A stretch of DNA of 64,000 nt from CAMYOC01 sp963704875. GTDB lineage: Bacteria; Pseudomonadota; Gammaproteobacteria; Steroidobacterales; XN24. The notes beneath the pieces are model-generated. The model was given only the letters and a program-made list of their open reading frames with translations. It was not told the DNA's origin and ran no database searches. A program made the translations under genes and the position numbers. This document shows positions 17,782-25,203 of the stretch, in pieces. Each line of letters begins with the position of its first letter. The first letter of the stretch is position 1. Location of the stretch: positions 1,612,001-1,676,000 of the forward strand of contig CAVPIA010000008.1 of the NCBI GenBank assembly GCA_963704875.1. Direction: 5' to 3'.

Positions 17782-19712
17782 TGGGGATTAAACCGGGAAA
17801 GGATCTGGTGCTGGCCCGCCGCCGGCATGGCGCGGGCGAGTTCGCGGCCGCGCTGAAGATCTATCGGCGTCTGCTTGACGACGATCCGCAACAACCCGAA
17901 TTACTGGTGCTGGCGGCGACAGCCGCAGCGCAGCTCGGGCAACTACAGCAGGCTGAGGAACTTGCGCGCCGCAGTCTCGAACAGCGAGCGGATGGGCCGG
18001 CCCAGCTGACTTTGGGCCGCATCCTGATGCAGGCCGGCAAAGCGGCTGAGGCACTCCAGTGGCTTGAGCTGGCGCGGTCGGACTCGCGAGTCGCTGCCGA
18101 CGCCGCCTTCTGCCAGGGACAGCTGGAGCGCAGCACCGGTTCATTCGAGAGCGCGGACCAGGCATTGGCATACGCGGTGGCAATAGCGCCTGGACATGCA
18201 CCGGCCTGGAACGAATACGGCATCCTTCGAATGCAGCGCGGTGAACACGAGCAGGCGCTGATCTGTTTCAGGAACAGCCTTTCCAGCCGCCCGCACGATC
18301 TGGCCACAATGACCAACCTGGTCAGCGCCTGCATCGAGTGCGGGGAATGGGCGCAGGCGGAACAGACGCTCGACGGTGTCCTGGCGCAGGATTCGGCCAA
18401 TGGGCCCGGTCTGGCGTTGCTGGGCAGGCTGCGTAAACAGCAGGGTCGCTTGCCGGAAGCGCTGGCCGCGTGGCGCGGCGCCGTCGACGTGGCACCGGGG
18501 CACGCTGACTGGCGGGCGGGTCTGGCGATGACCCAGCAGGCGATGGGTGACTATCAGGAGGCCGGGGCCAACTACGAACGTGCGCTGACGCTCTCGCCCG
18601 GGAGTGTCGATGCACTGGTGGGGCGAGCGGAATTGCTGGAATGGCAAGGTCGCTATCAGGCCGGACTGGAGAGTCTGCGGGCGCTGGATCCGGAATCGCG
18701 TCAACAACCCGGCCCGGCGCTGGTGAGCGCCCGATTGTGGCGCCGGCTTGGCGATTCCCCGCGGGCGCGACAGATACTCGCCGATGCGATCCCGCTCAGC
18801 GGCAGCTATCGTCGGGCGTTTTGCTTCAGTCTCGGTGACGTGTGCGACGAGCTGGGTGACTATGCGCAGGCCTGGGACTGGTATCAGCAAGGCAATCAGT
18901 TGACCCCCGCGACTTTTCATCCGGATGCACAGATCGAGGCGTCGCGCGTGATCGAGCGCATGGCTACGCAGGCGCCGGCTGGTGATGGCGGAACGGATTT
19001 GTTGTTCATTGTCGGCATGCCGCGTTCTGGCACCAGTTTGCTGGAGCAGATGTTGGCGGCGCATCCGGGCGTATGCGCAGCGGGGGAGCTTCCGGCGTTC
19101 GGTGAGTTGGTGCATGGGGCGATGAGCGCCAGCGATGCCAGGCGACCTGCGCTGCTTGCACGGCTGGCTGAAGATTATCGGCGCAGCTTGCCGACACCGG
19201 AAACCGGTACCCGTCTGCTAAGCGACAAGATGCCGCTGAATTTTCAGTATCTGCCGTTGATCCGAAGGGTATTCCCCGCGGCACGGATCGTGCACTGTCG
19301 CCGCGACCTGCGGGATATTGGCCTGTCCTGTTTTTTCACCGATTTTGCAGATCAGGCGCTGGGATTTGCGACTCGCCTGGACTGGCTGCAACATTATCTG
19401 ACGCACTACAACAGGCAGATGCTGAGGTGGTCCGCAGACTACTCGCCGGTTTATCAGCTGGACTATGAGAAGCTGGTGACGCAACCGGAGCAGGTGCTGC
19501 GTGGCTTGCTGGAATACTGCGGCCTCGACTGGGATCCGGCGTGTCTGGACTTTGACAGCCAGCAACGAGTCGTCGCAACAGCAAGTCATGCTCAGGTGAG
19601 GCAGGCATTGCACAAGCAATCCGTCGCCCGCTGGCGCAATTATCAAAACTGGCTTGGACCGCTGTCGGCGCTTGCGTCCGAGCCGGATCAGACCGGGCCC
19701 GGCCGGCAATAA
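17781..19712 (+). CDS. TPR-sulfotransferase, last gene of the six-gene operon
   Basis: 643 residues. ATG 17781 shares one base with the previous stop (TGATG), and a TTG one codon earlier is unnecessary. TPRs occupy residues ~10-390. The catalytic domain starts near 407 with FIVGMPRSGTSLLEQ, AAGELPAF, LSDKMPLNF and HCRRDLRDIGLSCF. The tail ATASHAQVRQALHKQSVARWRNY has Ala-Leu where others have Pro-x-Tyr. It ends 4 bp from the stop of the oppositely oriented TPR-sulfotransferase, so the two transcripts must converge or overlap. Confidence 0.91.
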   Translation: MGIKPGKDLVLARRRHGAGEFAAALKIYRRLLDDDPQQPELLVLAATAAAQLGQLQQAEELARRSLEQRADGPAQLTLGRILMQAGKAAEALQWLELARSDSRVAADAAFCQGQLERSTGSFESADQALAYAVAIAPGHAPAWNEYGILRMQRGEHEQALICFRNSLSSRPHDLATMTNLVSACIECGEWAQAEQTLDGVLAQDSANGPGLALLGRLRKQQGRLPEALAAWRGAVDVAPGHADWRAGLAMTQQAMGDYQEAGANYERALTLSPGSVDALVGRAELLEWQGRYQAGLESLRALDPESRQQPGPALVSARLWRRLGDSPRARQILADAIPLSGSYRRAFCFSLGDVCDELGDYAQAWDWYQQGNQLTPATFHPDAQIEASRVIERMATQAPAGDGGTDLLFIVGMPRSGTSLLEQMLAAHPGVCAAGELPAFGELVHGAMSASDARRPALLARLAEDYRRSLPTPETGTRLLSDKMPLNFQYLPLIRRVFPAARIVHCRRDLRDIGLSCFFTDFADQALGFATRLDWLQHYLTHYNRQMLRWSADYSPVYQLDYEKLVTQPEQVLRGLLEYCGLDWDPACLDFDSQQRVVATASHAQVRQALHKQSVARWRNYQNWLGPLSALASEPDQTGPGRQ

Positions 19713-19716
19713 GCGT

Positions 19717-21348
19717 CTAGTCTGAATCGGCCCATGGCCCAAGCGCGGCAATCAACGGCGCCAATCGGCTTTGGTAATGTCGCCATCGACCGACTGACGA
19801 GGCATAGACTGGCTGCCGGACCTGCCATCGGCTCAGCGTTCCGACCGCACGTGGATTGCGGGTGAAATCCAGACACGCCGGATCCCAGTCGAGACCGCAA
19901 AAATCGAGCAACTGCCGGGTCACGCCGGCCTGGTCTTCCAGCAGCGCCTCGTAACTCAGCTCGAATACGTCTTCTTTGTCCACCGCCCAGTGCGCCATCA
20001 ATCGGCGGTAGTCGCGGTAATATGCGGCGATATCCTCGAGGTCGTTGGCGAACCGGTTGCCATAGGGAAAATCCTGAAAAAAGACAGACAGACAGGTATC
20101 AAGCGCGCTGCGGCGCACATGCACAAAGCGCGCTTCCGGCAGCAACCAGCGAAGCAATGACAGATGGCGGAAGTTCGCCGGATACTTGTTGCTTACTGTT
20201 GCCACGCGATTACCAGCCAGCTTACGAAGATACCCGGCCCGCAGGCCGCCAGCGGTATCCGGTGTCAGACCCGTGCTGTAGAACTGTTCCGCCGGCTGGT
20301 CGAAAAAGGCGACTTCACCCACACCTCCGGCCTCGCGATGAGCAGTGAGTATCTGATCCACCAGCGTTGTTCCGGAACGCGGCATGCCGACGATAAACAC
20401 CGGTCTGACTGCCGCATCCGGTACAAAGGGTGAAGTCGGCTCCGATGCCGCAATGCGCGCGTCGGTATCCTTGCGCCAAGCTTCCCGGTCGAAACGGGGC
20501 AGGCGCGCGCGCCTGGCCTGCTTGGCCTGACTGAAGCAGTCGAACGCCGCGTCGTATTGCTGCAGATCGTTGAGTGCTTTGCCGATCGCCAGGGCCAGTT
20601 GTTCGCGCTCAATTGCGCCGATGTCCGGTTCCTGCAAGAGCTTGCGCGCGCTGCTCAGCTCGGGATCGTCAGGGTCAGTAATGCGGCGGCATTCGAGCAA
20701 TTGCTGCCAGGCACCGACCAGCCGCGGTTGCCGGTTCACGCAATGCCGGAAATGGCTTAAGGCCTGGTCCGTGTCGCCGCTGGCCAGCAACAGCATGCCG
20801 CGCGCATAACGCACTTCGAGGTGTTCCGGGGCAATTGCCAGCGCCTGATCGATATGTTGTCGGGCATCTTCATCGCGACCGGCGCTGGCCAGCAGTAACG
20901 CGAGCCTGGCACTGGCAGCCGGATACCCGTTCGGGGCCTTCTCCAGCAGCGTTTCGAAGGCTTCGATCGCAGCCGGATCGCGGCCGCGCTGCTCTTCCGC
21001 CAAACCGAGGTTGAACCAGGAGTCGAGTTGTTCCGGGTGTTTCCGTAGCAATGCGCGCAGCTTATCCGCCGCGAGATCAAAAGCCTGCTGTGCAATTGCC
21101 AGCGCCGCGCACTCGGCGAGTACCGGCGCAGCCTCGGCATCCACTGTTGCTGCTCGCCCGAGCAGCTCGGCGGCCGCATCGAACCGACCATAACGGCGCT
21201 CGATGCCAGCGGCGATGCACAGCACCGGCAGACTGTCAGGCGCACGCTGCAGAATCTGCTGACAGCGGCCCATGGCCGCGTCCGGATCAGTGACGGCTTC
21301 GGCGGCCAGCGCCTGGATCAGTTGTCGCGGATCCGGAGGTGCCGTCAT
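19717..21348 (-). CDS. TPR-sulfotransferase
   Basis: 543 residues from ATG 21348. TPRs span residues ~5-290. The sulfotransferase domain at ~314 has FIVGMPRSGTTLVDQ, the Glu in GGVGEVAFF, then VSNKYPANF. The NK form resembles the NKDP of animal tyrosine sulfotransferases more than the DK of its neighbours. The 3'-phosphate loop is HVRRSALDTCLSVF and the tail GTLSRWQVRQPVYASSVGR. It is the third gene of a minus-strand unit that begins at 25032, 15 bp downstream of a 2OG oxygenase gene, so hydroxylation and sulfation genes share an operon here. Confidence 0.91.
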   Translation of the reverse strand: MTAPPDPRQLIQALAAEAVTDPDAAMGRCQQILQRAPDSLPVLCIAAGIERRYGRFDAAAELLGRAATVDAEAAPVLAECAALAIAQQAFDLAADKLRALLRKHPEQLDSWFNLGLAEEQRGRDPAAIEAFETLLEKAPNGYPAASARLALLLASAGRDEDARQHIDQALAIAPEHLEVRYARGMLLLASGDTDQALSHFRHCVNRQPRLVGAWQQLLECRRITDPDDPELSSARKLLQEPDIGAIEREQLALAIGKALNDLQQYDAAFDCFSQAKQARRARLPRFDREAWRKDTDARIAASEPTSPFVPDAAVRPVFIVGMPRSGTTLVDQILTAHREAGGVGEVAFFDQPAEQFYSTGLTPDTAGGLRAGYLRKLAGNRVATVSNKYPANFRHLSLLRWLLPEARFVHVRRSALDTCLSVFFQDFPYGNRFANDLEDIAAYYRDYRRLMAHWAVDKEDVFELSYEALLEDQAGVTRQLLDFCGLDWDPACLDFTRNPRAVGTLSRWQVRQPVYASSVGRWRHYQSRLAPLIAALGPWADSD

Positions 21349-21363
21349 AGGTGCCGGCAGGTC

Positions 21364-22008
21364 CTAGTTGATCGAGCAATTGAAGGCGATGACGATTCGC
21401 GGACGCTCGCCCTGGTACGGAAATATTTCATGCATCATGAACGAGGGAAACATCACCAGATTTCCGGTGCGATGAATCACGTCGTAACCGCCATGGTTGT
21501 AGGGCATGTCGAGCCCCAGATTGCCGGCCTCTGCGTGAAAGGCGCTGCAAAATCGCGGATCATGGAAACGCACCAGGCCGCTGTCCGGCCGCTCCGCAGG
21601 ACTGTCGCCCGGATCGACGCAAAAGATGCCTGACCAGGACGCATTCTGGTGATTGTGCAGACCCTGATAGCCGCCGTTGCGAGTGATGTGAAACCAGGCG
21701 TGGTAATCGAAACGCAGCTTGCTGAAATCTTCGTCGGTAAAGGAAGAAAGCTGCCTGAGTAATTGCACCAACGACGCATGGCAAAAGTGAGCGACCTTCT
21801 TTACTGGCGGGTCCGGCCATCGGAACAGATCAAAGCGGCTCTCAAACAGTGGTCCGAATTGCGTTGCGCGTTGCTTTTCGTTGCGCACCGTACCGCCCTC
21901 GGCCTCCTTGGCCAGAAACAGGGTGCGCAACTCGTCGCATAGCGCCTGGTGATCGCCAATCTGTGCATCGGCCATCGGGGTGCTGAACAAATCTGTCACG
22001 TTGATCAT
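21364..22008 (-). CDS. 2OG-Fe(II) oxygenase, TIGR02466-type
   Basis: 214 residues, start ATG 22008. It fits the TIGR02466 group of putative 2OG-Fe(II) oxygenases. The iron-ligand region GLHNHQNASWSGIF (His118, His120) has the WSG(I/V) strand after it. A distal His193 lies in FPSFMMHEIFPY, followed by the 2-oxoglutarate-binding Arg of RPRIVIAFN. Members are hydroxylases of unknown substrate. It lies between the oxygenase-sulfotransferase fusion gene and a TPR-sulfotransferase gene on the same strand, which strongly suggests a shared substrate. No clear Shine-Dalgarno is visible. Confidence 0.85.
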   Translation of the reverse strand: MINVTDLFSTPMADAQIGDHQALCDELRTLFLAKEAEGGTVRNEKQRATQFGPLFESRFDLFRWPDPPVKKVAHFCHASLVQLLRQLSSFTDEDFSKLRFDYHAWFHITRNGGYQGLHNHQNASWSGIFCVDPGDSPAERPDSGLVRFHDPRFCSAFHAEAGNLGLDMPYNHGGYDVIHRTGNLVMFPSFMMHEIFPYQGERPRIVIAFNCSIN

Positions 22009-22056
22009 CGAGTCGCCCGTTTATCAATTTCTACCTGCCGTTCCATTTTCTTCTCA

Positions 22057-25032
22057 TCATTCACCGGTCTTCATATCTTCCGCATCCAAGACATCGTAAG
22101 CCCGTAAATCTCCCAGGCTGTGCAACAGTGGCTGGATATGATCTGCATAACGTTGCCAGCGGCCAACGGAACTCTGATAGGCGGGCTGGCGCACCTGGGT
22201 CATGCTGGCGGTGATCACTTTGCGTTGATTCAGATGGAAGTTGAGACATTCCTCCGACCATTCGAGGCCGACATAGTCGATCATGCGCCGCGCTTCGTGT
22301 TCGACGTCCCGAACCAGGTCTTCGTAACGGATTTCAAACAGCCCGCCGGGGAGCACGCTCCGCCAGTGCCGCATCAATTGCCAGTACAGCCGGTATGTTT
22401 CCCCCAGTTCGGCCAGATCGCAGGTAAAGCCGCGATCGCTTTGGAAAGATGTCGTATAGCAGGAAATACACGTATCGCGGGGATCGCGAACACAGTGGAT
22501 GATGCGTGCACGCGGCAGCATCAGCCGGATGATCCCGGTCAGGGTGTAATTGAAAGGCAATTTGTCGGTGATGCGTAACGCGTCTTCATCATAGTGCCGC
22601 AGCCGGTGGGCCAGACGCTGTCCCAGCTCCGCCCATGCGGCCGGATCGACATCCGCCACTGCCTCGGGGAGGTTGCGGCCTTCCGGAAGCCAGCGGCCGA
22701 TGCCGCCGAGGATTCTCCACAGGTCGTTCAATTCGCCGCCGCCGTGTATTGACGGATGCGAGTCCAGGATCTGTTCGACCAGCGTGGTACCTGAGCGCGG
22801 CATGCCGATGATAAAGACCGGTAGTTCGCTGCTGTCTCCAAGATTTGCAAACTGTTCGAACACCTCCGCACTGAAGCTGTCGATGATGCGCCTGGTGTTG
22901 GCGCGTTCGGCTTCGATAGAGAAATCGGCGAGCTCGTGTTTGCGGCGATTGCCACGATGGTAATAGGGCATGGCCTGATCTACCTGGCCAGCCTGGTCCA
23001 GGGTCCGGGCCACTGCGAAGCAGGTCACCGCCTCGTTGCGCGGCTGCATCGACTGGTGCTCGAGGATCTCCATCTGACGCAGGACACGCGGGTCGTCGGC
23101 TTCCAGATGTCTGATACTGGCAAGGCCATACAGCGCCGCGCCGCTGCCTGGATCCTGATCCAACGCTTGCGCATAGACGTTGGCGGCTTGCTCGAAGTCG
23201 CCGTGATCACTGAACAGTGTTGCCAGGCGCATGTAAGCTTCGAGGTCCTCCGGGTCAAGCGAGATCGCGGTCTGCAGCTGATCCACCGCCGCCTCGAAGT
23301 CCCCCAGCTGGCTGTGACAGGCGCCAAGATCCATGTGATAACGGGCGGTGCCCGGAGCCAGGTCCACCGCTTTTTGCAGCCAGTCAGCTGCTTCCTTCGA
23401 TTTGCCCTGGCGATATACCGCCAGACCAAGCAGATAGGCGGCGTGAGCGTGCTCGGGCGCTGCTGAGACCAGACGGCGGGCAAGTTTGGCCGCCTCGTTG
23501 ACGCGCATTTCCCGCAGCATCTGCGCGGTTCGCTCAAGCTCGGCAGTCAGCTCGGTCGGGCCCAGGCCTCCTGCCGTGGTCTCGCGTCCCTTCCTCTCCT
23601 GGACCGGCATCAGATCAAAGGCGATGCTGACCCGCTTGCCGGCCCCGGTGAAGGGCAAGGTACGGTGATAGAAATACGAAGGGAACAGCAGCATCAATCC
23701 CGGGACAGGTTCTAGCCGGCGTACGCTCGCCGGGCGCTGAAGGTGAAACTCATCGGGGGCCTGGCCGAATTCGATCCAGCCGGCGTCCGCGGGTGATTCC
23801 GGCCCAGCTTCGGGCACCGCGGCATAGTAGACACCGCTTAGCCATCCGGTCGGGTGGACGTGGGCAGCCTGATGGCCACCTTGATCAAGTACCGTAGCCC
23901 ACATGGTCAGTTTCCATTGCTCGGGTGCGGTGGACAGATACGGATGTTCGGAGCACGACTCGATGGAGGCCAGATACGTGCTCATCGCGTCGCGTACCAT
24001 CGCTTCCAGCGCGGCCAGGGGGCCGTCCGAACCGGCCAGTTCGCCCGTTTGACTGCCCTTGCGGGTGGACTTGGAAACTGGCTCCCAAAGAAGCGTGGGA
24101 TGATTGATGACCTGCTTTACCAGCGCTCGATTGAAGGCATCGAGGTCATCGTAGCCTGGTGGGCAAGCACACTGTCGCTCCGCCATCAGACCCTGGTAGT
24201 CCATCAGAACATTCCGCGTCTCGTCGTCGCCATCTTCGTGAGCGGCACTGGCGAGAAATGCCAGCGCCTGTCGATGGCCGGGGTGAATCTCGAGGCAGTC
24301 GCGCAGCGCCACGGCTGCTTCCCCGGACCTGCCCGATTGCATCAAGGCACTGGCCAGGTTGGTGTGGGCAGGCGCAAAGCCCGGGTCCAGACGCAGACTC
24401 TCACGAAACTCCTGCAGGCCGTCTTCCACGCGGCCGCAGGCCACCATTGCATTGCCGAGATTGGAATGCAGCTCGGCTTCGGCAGGGCTGATCTCCACGG
24501 CTTTTGCGAGCGACTCGACTGCCTCATCATCAAGGCCCAGCGTTTGCAGAGTGGCACCGAGATTGGACCACAGCGCGGGGTCGTCCGGGATCAGTCTGGT
24601 AGCTTGCCGATAACGCTCTGCGGCTTCTGCATAGTGATCCTGGGCGCGCAGCACATTAGCCAGGCAAAACAATGCGCTGCCATTAGCCGGATCGAGTCGT
24701 AGTGCGGCCTCCGCTTCGCCCCGCGCCTCCGCAAACTGCCCCTGGTCTTCGTACATCAGCGCCAGATTGGCACGGTAGGTTGGCATCTCCGGGTTGTTGG
24801 CGATAGCCTGGCGTAACAGCCTTATCGCGGCCTCCGATTTGCCCGCGTGTTTGGCCACCAGGCCAAGCAGATGCAGTGCATCCGGATTGGCCGGCTCGTG
24901 TTGCAGGATGCGTCGATAGATCCGCTCCGCCTCAACGAATTTTCCTGCCCGATGCAGCTCGATGGCCTCGGCCAGTATCCGCTCGGCTGCGGCGACGGGT
25001 CCGCCGGGCTTGGCTTGGCTGGTGGTGTTCAC
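22057..25032 (-). CDS. TPR - 2OG oxygenase - TPR - sulfotransferase fusion protein
   Basis: 991 residues, GTG start at 25032. The order is TPRs at ~10-285; a TIGR02466-like oxygenase at ~310-475, with iron ligands in HVHPTGWLSGVYY (His near 391 and 393) and FPSYFYHRTLPF (His near 455), then an Arg in GKRVSIAFD; a second TPR block at ~490-700; and a sulfotransferase at ~735-985. The last has FIIGMPRSGTTLVEQ, HGGGELNDL, ITDKLPFNY, HCVRDPRDTCISCY and the tail ITASMTQVRQPAYQSSVGRWQRY. All catalytic signatures look intact. One polypeptide thus carries a hydroxylase and a PAPS sulfotransferase, each preceded by a TPR recruitment arm. It heads the minus-strand unit 25032-19717 and lies downstream of the TonB receptor terminator. 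Confidence 0.93.
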   Translation of the reverse strand: MNTTSQAKPGGPVAAAERILAEAIELHRAGKFVEAERIYRRILQHEPANPDALHLLGLVAKHAGKSEAAIRLLRQAIANNPEMPTYRANLALMYEDQGQFAEARGEAEAALRLDPANGSALFCLANVLRAQDHYAEAAERYRQATRLIPDDPALWSNLGATLQTLGLDDEAVESLAKAVEISPAEAELHSNLGNAMVACGRVEDGLQEFRESLRLDPGFAPAHTNLASALMQSGRSGEAAVALRDCLEIHPGHRQALAFLASAAHEDGDDETRNVLMDYQGLMAERQCACPPGYDDLDAFNRALVKQVINHPTLLWEPVSKSTRKGSQTGELAGSDGPLAALEAMVRDAMSTYLASIESCSEHPYLSTAPEQWKLTMWATVLDQGGHQAAHVHPTGWLSGVYYAAVPEAGPESPADAGWIEFGQAPDEFHLQRPASVRRLEPVPGLMLLFPSYFYHRTLPFTGAGKRVSIAFDLMPVQERKGRETTAGGLGPTELTAELERTAQMLREMRVNEAAKLARRLVSAAPEHAHAAYLLGLAVYRQGKSKEAADWLQKAVDLAPGTARYHMDLGACHSQLGDFEAAVDQLQTAISLDPEDLEAYMRLATLFSDHGDFEQAANVYAQALDQDPGSGAALYGLASIRHLEADDPRVLRQMEILEHQSMQPRNEAVTCFAVARTLDQAGQVDQAMPYYHRGNRRKHELADFSIEAERANTRRIIDSFSAEVFEQFANLGDSSELPVFIIGMPRSGTTLVEQILDSHPSIHGGGELNDLWRILGGIGRWLPEGRNLPEAVADVDPAAWAELGQRLAHRLRHYDEDALRITDKLPFNYTLTGIIRLMLPRARIIHCVRDPRDTCISCYTTSFQSDRGFTCDLAELGETYRLYWQLMRHWRSVLPGGLFEIRYEDLVRDVEHEARRMIDYVGLEWSEECLNFHLNQRKVITASMTQVRQPAYQSSVGRWQRYADHIQPLLHSLGDLRAYDVLDAEDMKTGE

Positions 25033-25138
25033 TGATGGTTGGTCTGCCCAATGTGGTCTTGCAATCTTACCAAGATATCGCGGGCCAGGACTGGATGACC
25101 AGACACGACTTCCTGCGAATCAATCCAAAATGCCGGGC

Positions 25139-25172
25139 AAAAAAAACGACGGCCCGCCGAAGCGGGCCGTCG
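25139..25172 (-). terminator. intrinsic terminator of the TonB receptor gene
   Basis: On the minus strand an 11-bp perfect stem, CGACGGCCCGC paired with GCGGGCCGTCG around a four-base loop, is followed directly by eight T residues. It lies 32 bp after the receptor stop codon. It should end receptor transcription before the oxygenase-sulfotransferase fusion gene, so that operon needs its own promoter in the ~107 bp between this hairpin and 25032. Confidence 0.92.
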
Positions 25173-25203
25173 CTGGTCTGTTGACCTTGCCAGTACTGCC
25201 GGA

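Noticed and set aside
8390..19712. A recent tandem duplication of one gene
   Set aside because: The paralogues differ in TPR number, length, active-site motifs and wording; shared parts are limited to family motifs, so the duplications are old.
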